Under the pieces are notes generated by a model. It worked only from the letters and a program-made list of their open reading frames with translations, ran no database searches and was not told where the DNA came from. From the NCBI RefSeq assembly GCF_048771995.1, contig NC_133025.1, positions 1,488,001 to 1,552,000 on the forward strand: a stretch of 64,000 nt of DNA, given 5' to 3'. This stretch comes from Taeniopygia guttata. Lineage: Eukaryota; Chordata; Aves; Passeriformes; Estrildidae. Of the stretch, positions 10,288 to 21,600 are shown piece after piece. Positions within the stretch are counted from its first letter, which is position 1. Each line of letters begins with the position of its first letter. Made by a program: the position numbers and the translations under genes.

Positions 10288-11224
10288 AATTTTTTAATGC
10301 TTTTTTCATGGGGTTTTCATGCAGTGCTCCCAACCCAGTTAAGATTTTTGCTTTTTGCTTTGATTTATTCTTGGTTTTGGTTTTCTTTTTTAGCAATTTT
10401 GGTGTTTTGCACCTCTAGAACCCATAGTGCAGCTCGGGTGGTGATGCCAAACATTTCAAATAGTCCTGGTGGCTTTTTTTAAATCAGATCTAAAATTAAA
10501 CCAGCCCTGACAAAAGGCTTGAACTAAACTCAGCTTATTTGAATTTAGTGGTGCAACTGTTAAACCACAGAGAATCCTCAAGAAATGACTCAAAGGTGGC
10601 AAGGAAGGCAGAAAATTCTCATTTTTTTCAAGTCTCTGCCATTCCCCCGCCCCTTATTTTTCACAAAAATTAGTAATTTCATTTATTAATTAAAAAAAAA
10701 TTCCTGGTGCTGCTTAGCTGATAAATTTGCAATATAAACCTGAAGATTTTTTAATATTGAGCTTAAATATTAATTATTGACATTGATTATTGCTCTTTTC
10801 CAGGTACAGCTGGAGCCAGCAGATATGAGCTCTCTCCAAAAGGTTTGATCCTGGCAAAAATCTTGGAATAATGGAATTGTTTGGGTGGGAAGGCACCTAA
10901 AACTCCTGAAATTCCATGGGCAGGGACACTTCCACTATCCCAATTTCCTCCAAGCCCCCATCCAACAATTCCAGGCGTGGAGCAGCCATAAATTCTTTGG
11001 GAAAAATCTCTTTTTTTTTTTTTTTTTTTTTTTTTGAGAGATGCCAGCCAGGAAAAATCCTCCCAGGATGGAACAATTGCAGTTTTTATGGAATTATTGT
11101 CATGGATTTATCAGCTCCATCATTTCAAACCAAAATGGATTTATGGAATTTTATCCTCCTGCAGGGGCAAAATTGGTATTTCCTCCAAAATTGGTATTTT
11201 CTCCCAAATTGGTAATTTTCAGGA
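10288..11224. other. Upstream flank of ASB13, no gene seen
   Basis: AT-rich sequence with a poly-T run at about 11010-11035. One small exon-like patch (10809-10847) has a TTTTCCAG acceptor and a 13-codon open stretch followed by GTTTGA. It is too short to call. Nothing else is supported. Confidence 0.45.
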
Positions 11225-12460
11225 GAAAAACTTGGATTTTTCCATCCCATTCCCCATCCCAATCTCCCCAGTCCCCCTGTCCTTCATCTCAGTCCCCCCA
11301 GTTCCCCATCCCAGTCCCCCCCCAGTACCCCCCGTTCCCCATCCCAGTGCCCCCAGTCCCCCATCCCAGTCCCCCATTCCCCATCCCAGTCCCCCCAGTA
11401 CCCCCAGTTCCCATCCCAGTCCCCATATTCCCCATCCTAGTCCCTCGTTCCCCATCCCAGTCCCCCCATTCCCCATCCCAGTACCCCCCAGTTCCCATCC
11501 CCCCCCAATCCCCCCATTCCCCATCCCAGTCCCCCCAGTACCCCTGTTCCCCATCCCAGTTCCCATCCCAATCCCCCTGTTCCCCATCCCAATTCCCCCA
11601 GTACCCCCCGTCCCCCATCCCAGTCCCCCCATTCCCCATCCCAGTCCCCCCATCCCAGTCCTCCCAATCCCCCCCCCCATTCCCCATCCCAGTCCCCCCA
11701 TTCCCCATCCCAGTCCCCCCATCCCAGTCCTCCCAATCCCCCCCCCCGTTCCCCATCCCAGTTCCCCAGTTCCCCATTCCACGACCCCAGTTTCCCATCC
11801 CAGTCCCCCCATTCCCCCCATTCCCCATCCCAATCCCCCCCAATCCCCCCATTCCCCATCCCAGTCCCCCCAGTACCCATCCCAATTCTCCCAGTCTCCC
11901 CAGTCCCCATTCCCCATCCCAGTCCGCCCAGTACCCCAGTTCCCCATCTAATTCCCCCAGTCCCCCAGTTCCCCATCCCAGTCCCCCATTCCCCATCCCA
12001 GTCCCCCCATTCCCCATCCCAGTCCCCCCATTCCCCATTCCCCATCCCATTCCCCATTCCCCATCCCATTCCCCATCCCATTCCCCATTCCCCATCCCAG
12101 TATCCCCCATTCCCCATTCCCCATTCCCCATCCCAGTTCCCCATCCCAGTCCCCCATTCCCCATCCCAGTTCCCATCCCAATACCCCCATTCCCCATCTC
12201 AGTTCCCCCATTCCCCATTCCCCATCCCAGTCCCCCCAGTACCCCCATCCCAGTACCCCCAGTTCCCCCAGTCCCCCATTCCCCATCCCATTCCCCATTC
12301 CCCATCCCAGTCCCCCATTCCGCATCCCAGTTCCCCCAGTATCCCCAGTCCCCCCATTCCCCATCCCATTCCCCATCCCATTCCCCATTCCCCATCCCAG
12401 TTCCCCCAGTATCCCCAGTTCCCCCCATTCCCCATCCCCATCCCCGCCACCCCCGCTCTG
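11225..12460. repeat. C-rich minisatellite abutting the ASB13 promoter
   Basis: About 1.2 kb of CCCCATTCCCCATCCCAGTC and CCCCAGTACC phrases in short variable units of about 10-30 bases. The plus strand has almost no G-runs; the minus strand is GGGATGGGGAATGGGG-like throughout. The minus strand therefore has dense G-quadruplex potential and the plus strand i-motif potential. It stops six bases before the ZNF143-type site. Very long frames on both strands are artefacts of the periodicity. Confidence 0.9.
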
Positions 12461-12466
12461 TCCCGC

Positions 12467-12485
12467 ACTACAACTCCCGGCATGC
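12467..12485 (+). promoter_or_regulatory. ZNF143/THAP11-type (SBS) element
   Basis: ACTACAACTCCCGGCATGC is a near-perfect match to the known ACTACAATTCCCAGCATGC element bound by ZNF143 with THAP11 at CpG-island promoters. It lies about 64 bases upstream of the ASB13 ATG. The match is seen directly; occupancy is inferred. Confidence 0.75.
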
Positions 12486-12548
12486 CGCGCGGCGGGCCCG
12501 GCGGGCCGCGGGCTGAGGCGGCGGGGCCGGGCCGGGCCGGGCCGGGCC

Positions 12549-12609
12549 ATGGAGAGCCCGAGCGGCGGCGGCGGCGGCGGTGGTGGCGGATCCCTGCGGG
12601 GCGACATCA
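12549..12609 (+). CDS. ASB13: ASB13 coding exon 1
   Basis: Encodes residues 1-20 plus one base. Residues 6-14 are nine glycines from a GGC/GGT run. The donor is ATCA|GTGAGT. The N-terminus of this family is poorly conserved, so the poly-Gly may vary in length between alleles. Confidence 0.88.
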
Positions 12610-15600
12610 GTGAGTGCACCGGGACCGGGCCGGGCACCGGGGAACCGCCGGGGAGGGAGATGGGAACCGGAGCCGCGCCGGGAGCTGCGCCCCGCGCCGC
12701 CTCTGGGATGGGGTGATTTGGGTGGTTGGAGCGCGGGTTGGGCTGTGAGGGGCTGGTTTGGAGGTCTGAGGATGGATTTGGGGTTTAAAGTGTGGTTTTG
12801 GGTGTTAAAGAGTGGTTTGGGGTTAAAGTGTGGCTGTGGGTTTTTAAAGAGTGGTTTGGGGTTAAAGGATGGGATTTGGGGGCTGCAGGGCGGGTCAGGG
12901 AGTGAGGGGCCGCTCGCAAGGGAAGGGATAAGAGGATGGGTGTCAGGACACCGGGAAGGATCCGTGTTCCTCCCTAATTCCCGGGGAACGATCCGTGTTC
13001 CTCCCTAAATCCCCTCCTGCGGTGTTCTGGCGCTGTGGGATCGGGACGTTCCCACCTTGGAACCGCGGGTGCCCAAATCCCGGGTCACCCCCGGGGCTCG
13101 TGTCCCGATTCCCGGGACAGGGACACCTCCCACTGTCCCAGTGTCCAGCCTTTCCTTGGACATTCCAGGGATCCAGGGGCAGCCCCAGCTGCTCTGGCAA
13201 TCCCAGCCCAGCCAGGAATTCCTCATTCCCAAGATCCCATCCATGGCTGCCCTCTGGCAGTGGGAGCCATTCCCTGTGTCCTGTCCCTCAGGCCTTGTCC
13301 CCAGTCCCTCTGCAGCTCTCCTGGAGCCCCTTCAGGCCCTGGAATGTGCTGGAAGCTCTCCCTGGATCCTTCTCCTCTCCAGGGGAACATTCCCAGCTCT
13401 CCCAGCCTGACATTGGATCCATCTCCTCTCCAAGAAATTCATTGACCCAGGGGCTTCACTTGGAATCTCAGGAAGCCATGAAGGGTCTCCCTTTTCCTTT
13501 ATTTTCTATCCCAATTTTCCATAAAAATCCCTGGTGATGGATCCTGAGTGTCCCAAATCCCAGAATCCTGGACCAGTTTGGGTGGGAAGGGACCTCAAAG
13601 CTCATTCCAGGGACACCTGCCATGATCTCAGGGTGCTCCAGTCCTTCCTGGGACATTCCAGGGATCCAGGGGCAGCCCCAGCTGCTCTGGCAATCCCAGC
13701 CTAGCCAGGAATTCCTCATTCCCAAGATCCCATCCATGGCTGCCCTCTGGCAGTGGGAGCCATTCCCTGTGTCCTGTCCCTCCATCCTTGTCCCCAGTCC
13801 CTCTCCAGCTCTCCATCCTCATTTGGATTTGCTTCTCCAGACACAAAAACCAGGAGGAGCTCCAGGCAAGGAAAACCACCCTGCCCAGGGATACTGGCAG
13901 AGGAATGGGGATCTCCCAAACCAAGGGAAAAAACCCTGTGGAAATGTTTGGATTGAGAATTCCCTTTTTTTTCTTTTTATGAACACACGAAGCTGTTTTT
14001 ACTCAGGGCCACCTCCAAAGCAAAGCCCACCGGGGAGGAGGTGACATTGTCCGTTGTCACCTCACGGTGCCACACGAGCCAGAGCTGGGTGCTGAGCAAA
14101 GGTGTTCCAGGTGGGAACTTCTTGAGCTTTTGGGGAAGGGATTCTTGAGCTGGGCTGAGTTTTCCCTTGATCCCAGCTCTTTTTCCTTTAATAATCCGGA
14201 GTTTGGGAAGGGATTTTTTTGAGTTGGGCTGAGTTTTTCCTTGATCCCAGCTCTTTTTCCTTTAATAATCCAGAGTTTGGGAAGGGATTTTTTGAGTTGG
14301 GCTGAGTTTTTCCTTGATCCCAGCTCTTTTTCCATGTTTCTTTAGGAATCCAGAATTTGGGAAGGGATTTTTGAGCTGGGCTGAGTTTTCCCTTGATCCC
14401 AGCTCTTTTTCCTTTAGGAACCCAGAGTTTAGGAAGGGATTTTTTGAGTTGGGCTGAGTTTTTCCTTGATCCCAGCTTTTTTTCCACATTCCTGCAGGAA
14501 TGCAGAGATTGGGAAGGGATTTTTGGAGTTGGGCTGAGTTTTTTACTTAATCCCAACTCTTTCCATGTTCCTCCTGAGCAAAGGTGTTCCAGGTGGGAAC
14601 TTCTTCTTCCAAGCTCCGTGAGCTTTTGGGGAAGGAATTTTTGAGCTGGGCTGAGTTTTCCCTTGATCCCAGCTCTTTTTCCTTTAATAATCCAGAATTT
14701 AGGAAGGGATTTTTTGAGTTGGGCTGAGTTTTTCCTTGATCCCAGCTCTTTTTCCATGTTCCTTTAGGAATCCAGAATTTGGGAAGGGATTTTTGAGCTG
14801 GGCTGAGTTTTCCCTTGATCCCAGCTCTTTTTCCTTTAATAATCCAGAGTTTAGGAAGGGATTTTTTGAGTTGGGCTGAGTTTTTCCTTGATCACAGCTC
14901 TTTCTCCATGTTCCTTTAGGAATCCAAAGTTTGGGAAGGGATTTTTGGAGTTAGGCTGAGTTTTGCCTCAATCCCAACTCTTTCCATGCTCCTCCAGGAA
15001 TCCAGAGTTTGGATAGGGATTTTTGGAGGTGGGCTGAGTTTTCCCTTGTTCCCAGCTCTCCTTCCATCCAGCCAGCCCATGTTCCTCCAGGAATCCAGAG
15101 GGATTTTTGAGTTGGGCTGAGTTTTCTCTTGATCCCAGCTCTTTTTCCATGTTCCTCCAGGAATTCAGAATTTGGGAAGGGATTTTTTGATTTGGGCTGA
15201 GTTTTTCCTTGATCCCAGCTCCTTATCCTTGCAGCCAGCCCATGTTCCTCCAGGAATCCAGAGGGATTTTTGAGTAGGGCTGAGTTTTTTCCCTTGATCC
15301 TGACCCTTTCCATGCTCCTCCATGGAACAATTTGTGCTGGAAGAGGTTGAAACCCCCCCTTGTTCCATCACCTTCCACCACCCCAGCTCGCTCCAAACCC
15401 TCTCCAAAACCCATCCTGGGACAATTCCAAGGGCGTGACAACCACATCTTCCCACATATGAATCCCATCCCAGCTCCTCCCTACCCTCCTCAGAAACCCC
15501 ATCCCGTGGGGTGCCAAATACTGTTGGAATCTGTGGTATTGATGATTCCCAGATTGTAGAAAGTCTCTGTCTTTCAGCCCCGCTGCCAAAGAAGAAGCCA

Positions 15601-18600
15601 TAATTCGTCTGTGCTGTTTCAAGGTTGTTTATTCTGTTTATCTCTAACATGTTCTGCTGCCCTGCCGCAGCTCTGTCCTGCAGGGCAGCGTGTGGGGCTC
15701 TGCCCTCAGTGGGATGGTACAAACATTAAATACCACAAACTACCTGTGCTGGATTTACAATAACGTGCCAATATCTGTCACCTACGTTGGACAGTGTGTC
15801 CCCAGCCTGAACCAACAGAAAAATGCCAACACCACAGTGAAACATGGAGGGCATGAAGAAGGAGAAAAAGGACAAGGCACACCCAATTTCCTCCATCTTG
15901 TCCTCTTTGGACCCCTTATCTAGAATCCTAAAATTTTACTTTTGCACCTGTGCCACACTTAATTATTACTGATATCAAACACTCAGAGCTTGTAATTGAT
16001 CCTGTAAGATTGAAAACTCTTTTCCATGGACAGAGATCACAGACAGTGTCTCTGGGGGCTCTGTACAGGGGGGTTCCTGTACAGGCCTTCCAGGGCAGCC
16101 AGAGGGAAGCTTTGGATTCCCACAAAACACCCATTTTTTCCCCCCACACCCACGATTTTTTTTTTTTTTTTGACAAATTGCCTCTTCCCCAGGTTTCTGG
16201 GCGGACAGGACGCCGGTGCACGAGGCGGCGCGGCGAGGGGAGATCCTGCAGCTGCGGCAGCTGATCGAGAGCGGCGCCTGCGTCAACGCCGTCACCTACG
16301 ACTCCATCACGCCCCTGCACGAGGCCAGCCTCAGGGGACAGGCCCAGTGTGTCAAACTGCTGCTGGACGCGGGTGCCCAGGTCTGCATCCTGCTCCCATC
16401 CGCCTGGGAATCCTCCTGGATGGGCCCTGGGAGGTGTTTGTGGCATCCACGTCACCCCCGGTGATGGAGGATCTGGATGTGGTGGTGCCAGAGCTGATCC
16501 TCCTGGTGGTTCCCAATATTCCAGCTCATTCCCCCCAGTGTCACTTCCAGATTTGGGTCTGATCCCAGCTCATCCCATTCCCAACACCTGCCTGGAAAAA
16601 GATGGAAAATCCCACTCCTCCTGTGGTGAGGTCGGATCTGTTATCCTGTGGTAGCTTCAGCCACCAGCAAATCCAGGGTTAAAATAATTCCCTGTGGGGA
16701 AAAGCTGGGAGAGGGGAATTCCAGAGTTGGCAAAACCCTGGGGGATCCAATCCCAAAAAACCCCAAAAAATTGGGAAAAAAAATTGGAACTCCAGTCCAG
16801 CACCTAGTTTTGCTTAGGAACAACCACCTTGGCTCACTGAGTTAAAAACAGCAAAAGAAATGATCCCACCCCAAACCAGGATGTAATTCCCAAGTTTAGG
16901 GCCAGGGAGGATTAATTCAGGAACTTGGAGCTGCATCCTGAAAACTCCATTTCCTGAGGAAAAGCTGGAATTGTTGCATTTGTGGGTTGTTTTTTATTCC
17001 TCATTGCAGCATCCTGGGGCAAGACCTCCAGGAAACACGGGGAAACATCGGCCCAGTTTATTCCAGAGGTTTGGTTCTGTGGGGAAAAGCTGGGAGAGGG
17101 GAATTCCAGAGTTGGAAAAACCCTGGGAATTCCAATCCAGCCGTTCCCACCCCTGCCAAGGCCACTGCTGCTGTCCCCAGTGTCACTTCCAGCTTTTAAA
17201 TCCCTCCAGTGCCCCGGGCAACCTCTTTTTAGGGGGGAAATATTCCCTCATATCCAGTTTTTCCTAAAATTTCTGTTGCTACCATTCCACTCAGCAAACA
17301 GCTCCCAGGAGTGGGATCAGCTGGAGAAGGAAAATCCCTGGATCTCAGTTGGAAAAGGAAAAAATCACCTCTGAATCAGCCAAGGGGAAACTCTGTTTTT
17401 TCTGGGAAATCTCCTACAGGGAGATGGAATTGGGATAAGAGGAATTAAACTCCAAAAGAATTTGGGAAAGATGATCCCAAGGAATCTCTGGAAGAACCAA
17501 ACTGCTTTTTGGGGTACTCATGGTAGGATAAAAAGCTCCTGGATTTCTCCCAAATTTTGGTGTAAATTCACAGTGGGATGTGGTGGTGCCAGAGCTGATC
17601 CTGCTGGTGATTCCCAATATTCCAGCTCATTCCAAGCTTGGGATCAAGGCAGGATAATTGTTAGGGCGTGGGATTTTGAGGATTTGACAGCATCCAAATG
17701 TCTGCAGTGAATGCTACTTTTAACCTGCTTTTAACCTGTTTTAACCTTCTTTTCTCTACTTTTAACCTCCTTTTCCCTCCTTTTAACCTGCTTTTAACGT
17801 TTTTTTTCCTTGCTTTTCCCTGCTTTTCACCTGCTTATGCCTGCTTTTAACCTCTTCTTGCTTTTCCTTACTTTTCACCTGCTTTTCCTTACTTTTAACT
17901 TTCTTTTCCTTGCTTTTCCCTGCTTTTCACCTGCTTTTTCCTACTTTTAACCTCCTTTCACATACTTTTAACCTTCTTTTCCCTACTTTTAACCTGCTTT
18001 TCACCTGTTTTAACCTTCTTTTCCCTCCTTTTAACCTGCTTTTAACCTGTTTTAACCTTCTTTTCCCTACTTTTAACCTGCTTTTCACCTGCTTATGCCT
18101 GCTTTTAACCTCTTCTTGCTTTTCCTTACTTTTCACCCACTTTTCCCTACTTTTAACCTGGTTTTCCCTACTTTTAACCTGGTTTTCCCTACTTTTAACC
18201 TGGTTTTCCCTACTTTTAACCTTCTTTCCCTTGCTTTTAACCTGATTTTCACCTGTTTTAACCTTCTTTTCCCTACTTTTAACCTGCTTTTCACCTGCTT
18301 ATGCCTGCTTTTAACCTCTTCTTGCTTTTCCTTACTTTTCACCCGCTTTTCCCTACATTTAACCTGGTTTTTTCTAGTTTTAACCTGCTTTTCCCTACTT
18401 TTAACCTCCTTTCCCATACTTTTAACCTTCTTTTCGCTACTTTTAACCTTCTTTTCCCTACTTTTAACCTCCTTTCACATACTTTTAACCTTCTTTTCCC
18501 TCCTTTTAACCTGCTTTTAACCTGTTTTAACCTTCTTTTCCCTACTTTTAACCTGCTTTTCACCTGTTTATGCCTGCTTTTAACCTCTTCTTGCTTTTCC

Positions 18601-21600
18601 TTACTTTTCACCCGCTTTTCCCTACTTTTAACCTGCTTTTCACCTGCTTTTAACGTCTTTTTCCTTGCTCTTCCCTGCTTTTTCACCTGCTTATCCCTGC
18701 TTTTAACCTCTTCTTGCTTTTCCTTACTTTTCACCTCCTTTTCCCTACTTTTAACCTGCTTTTCCCTACTTTTAACCTTCTTTCTTTCCCTTGCTTTTAA
18801 GCTGCTTTTCACCTGTTTTAACCTGCTTTTCCCTACTTTTAACCTCCTTTCACATACTTTTAACCTGCTTTTCCCTACTTTTAACCTCCTTTCACATACT
18901 TTTAACCTTCTTTTCGCTACTTTTAACCTGCTTTTCACCTGTTTTAACCTTCTTTTCCCTACTTTTAACCCGCTTTTCACCTGTTCTAACCTGCTTTTCC
19001 CTACTTTTAACCTCCTTCCACATACTTTTAACCTTCTTTTCGCTACTTTTAACCTTCTTTTCCCTACTTTTAACCTGCTTTTCACCTGTTTTAACCTGCT
19101 TTTCACCTGTTTTAACCTGCTTTTCCCTGCTTTTAACTGCTTTTAACCTGTTTTAACCTGCTTTTTCCTACTTTTAACCTCCTTTCACATACTTTTAACC
19201 TTCTTTTCCCTCCTTTCAACCTGCTTTTAACCTGTTTTAACCTTCTTTTCCGTACTTTTAACCCCCTTTCACATACTTTTAACCTTCTTTTCTCTACTTT
19301 TAACCTTCTTTTCCCTACTTTTATCCTCCTTTCACATACTTTTAACCTTCTTTTCTCTACTTTTAACCCGCTTTTCACCTGTTTTAACCTGCTTTTCCCT
19401 ACTTTTAACCTTCTTTTCGCTGCTTTTAACCCGCTTTTCACCTTTTTTAACCTGCTTTTCCCTACTTTAAGCTCCTTTTCCTGCTCCCTCAGGTGGACGC
19501 GCGGAACATCGACGGCAGCACGCCGCTGTGCGACGCCTGCGCCTCGGGCAGCATCGAGTGCGTGCGGGTGCTGCTGTCGCACGGCGCCAAAGTCAACCCG
19601 CCCCTGTACACCGCCTCGCCCCTGCACGAGGCCTGCATGAGCGGTGAGCGCTCCTGGGAAATTCCAGGCACATTCCGGGGTCATTCCAGGGGAATTCTTG
19701 GGTTATTCTGGGGACATTCGTTCCAGGTCAATCCCAAGGTCATTCCAGGGCAATTCTGGGTTCATTCCTGGGTTATTCCAGGGACATTCATTCCAGGGAC
19801 ATTCGAAGGTTATTCCAGGGTTATTCCAGGGCAATTCAAGGGCAATTTCAGGGACATTAATTCCAAGGACATTCCAGAGCAATTCCAGGGGAATTCCAGG
19901 GTCGATCCAGGGCAATTCCAGGCCAGTTCCTGGGTTATTTTGGGGACATTCATTCCAGGTCAATCCCAAGGTCATTCCAGGGCAATTCCGCGTTCATTCC
20001 TGGGTTATTCGAGGGACATTCATTCCAGGGATATTTGAAGGTCATTCCAGGGCAATTCAAGGGTCATTCCAGGGCAATTCCAGGTTCATTCCTGGTTATT
20101 CCAGGGACATTCATTCCAGGGACATTCGAAGGTTATTCCAGGGTTATTCCAGAGCAATTCAAGGACAATTTCAGGCACATTATTTCCAGGGTCATTCCAG
20201 AGCAATTCCGGGGGAATTCCAGGGCCAATCCAGGGCAATTCCTGGGTTATTCTGGCAACATTCATTCCAGGTCAATCCCAAGGTCATCCCAGGGCAATTC
20301 CGGGTTCATTCCTGGGTTATTCCAAGGACATTCGAAGGTCATTCCAGGGCAATTCCAAGCTCATTTGAGGGCAATTCCCGGGACATTCATTCCAGAGCAA
20401 TTCTGGGACCATTCCAGGGCAATTCCAGGGTTATTCCAGAGCAATTCAAGGGCAATTTCAGAGACATTAATTCCAGGGACATTCCAGAGCAATTCCAGGG
20501 TCAATTGAGGGCAATTCCAGGGTCATTCCAGGGCAATTCCGGGTTCATTCCTGGGTTATTCCAGGGACATTAATTCCAGGGACATTCGAAGGTCATTCCA
20601 GGGTTATTCCAGAGCAATTCAAGGGCAATTTCAGGGACATTAATTCCAGGGACGTTCCAGAGCAATTCTGGGGTCATTCCTGGGCCATTCCAGAGCAATT
20701 CCAGGGGAATTCCAGGGTCATTCCAGGGAAGTTCTTGGGTTATTCTGGGGACATTCATTCCAGGTCAAGCCCAAGGTCATTCCAGGGCAATTCCGGGTTC
20801 ATTCCTGGGTTATTCCAGGGACATTAATTCCAGGGATATTCCAGAGCAATTCAAGGGCAATTCCAGGGACATTAATTCCAGGGACATTCCAGAGCAATTC
20901 TGGGGCCATTCCTGGGCCATTCCTGGGCCATTCCAGAGCAATTCCAGGGTCAATCCGGGGCAATTCCTGGGTTATTCTGGGGACATTCATTCCAGGGATA
21001 TTCGAAGGTCATTCCAGGGCAATTCCAGGGCAATTCTTGGGTTATTTCAGGGACATTCATTCCAGGGACATTCGAAGGTCATTCCAGGGCAATTCCAGGG
21101 TCAATCCAGGGCAATTCCAGGGCAATTCTTGGGTTATTCTGGTGACATTCATTCCAGGTCAATCCCAAGGTCATTCCAGGGCAATTCTGGGTTCATTCCT
21201 GGATTATTCCGGGGATATTCATTCCAGGGACATTCGAAGGTCATTCCAGGACAATTCCAGGGTCATTCCAGGGCAATTCCAGGATCATTCCTGGGTTATT
21301 CCAGAGACATTCATTCCAGGGACATTCAAAGGTAATTCCAGGGTTATTCCAGAGCAATTCAAGGGCAATTTCAGGGACATTAATTCCAGGGACATTCCAG
21401 AGCAATTCCAGGGTCAATCCAGGGCAATTCCTGGGTTATTCTGGGGACATTCATTCCAGGTCAAGCCCAAGGTCATTCCAGGGCAATTCCGGGTTCATTC
21501 CTGCGTTATTCCAGGGACATTAATTCCAGGGACATTGGAAGGTCATTGCAGGGTTATTCCAGAGCAATTCCAGGGCAATTCCAGGGATGTTAATTCCTGG

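Larger units (their letters stand above)
12420..12760 (+). promoter_or_regulatory. CpG island / ASB13 promoter
   Basis: GC-rich sequence surrounds the ASB13 start codon, including GGCGGGGCCGGGCCGGGCCG just before the ATG at 12549. No TATA box is seen. It looks like a TATA-less CpG-island promoter squeezed between the C-rich array and exon 1. Confidence 0.7.

Noticed and set aside
10809-10847. Possible 39-base exon (TTTTCCAG acceptor, VQLEPADMSSLQK, GTTTGA donor) upstream of ASB13
   Set aside because: Too short, poor donor, no partner exon found on the plus strand.
11041-12516. Open frame of 491 codons (proline/serine-rich) and several long minus-strand glycine/tryptophan-rich frames
   Set aside because: They are translations of the C-rich minisatellite. 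Frames are open on both strands because the units lack stop triplets. No domain or splice support.
586-16124. One large palindrome combining the inverted duplication and the inverted LTR pair
   Set aside because: The two pairs have different centres (about 9.15 and 10.65 kb) and clearly different divergence, so they are separate events.
17910-19156. LLFPTFNLLFTCFN-like hydrophobic frames resembling membrane proteins, with lysine-rich frames opposite
   Set aside because: Translation of the TTTTAACC array in both directions.
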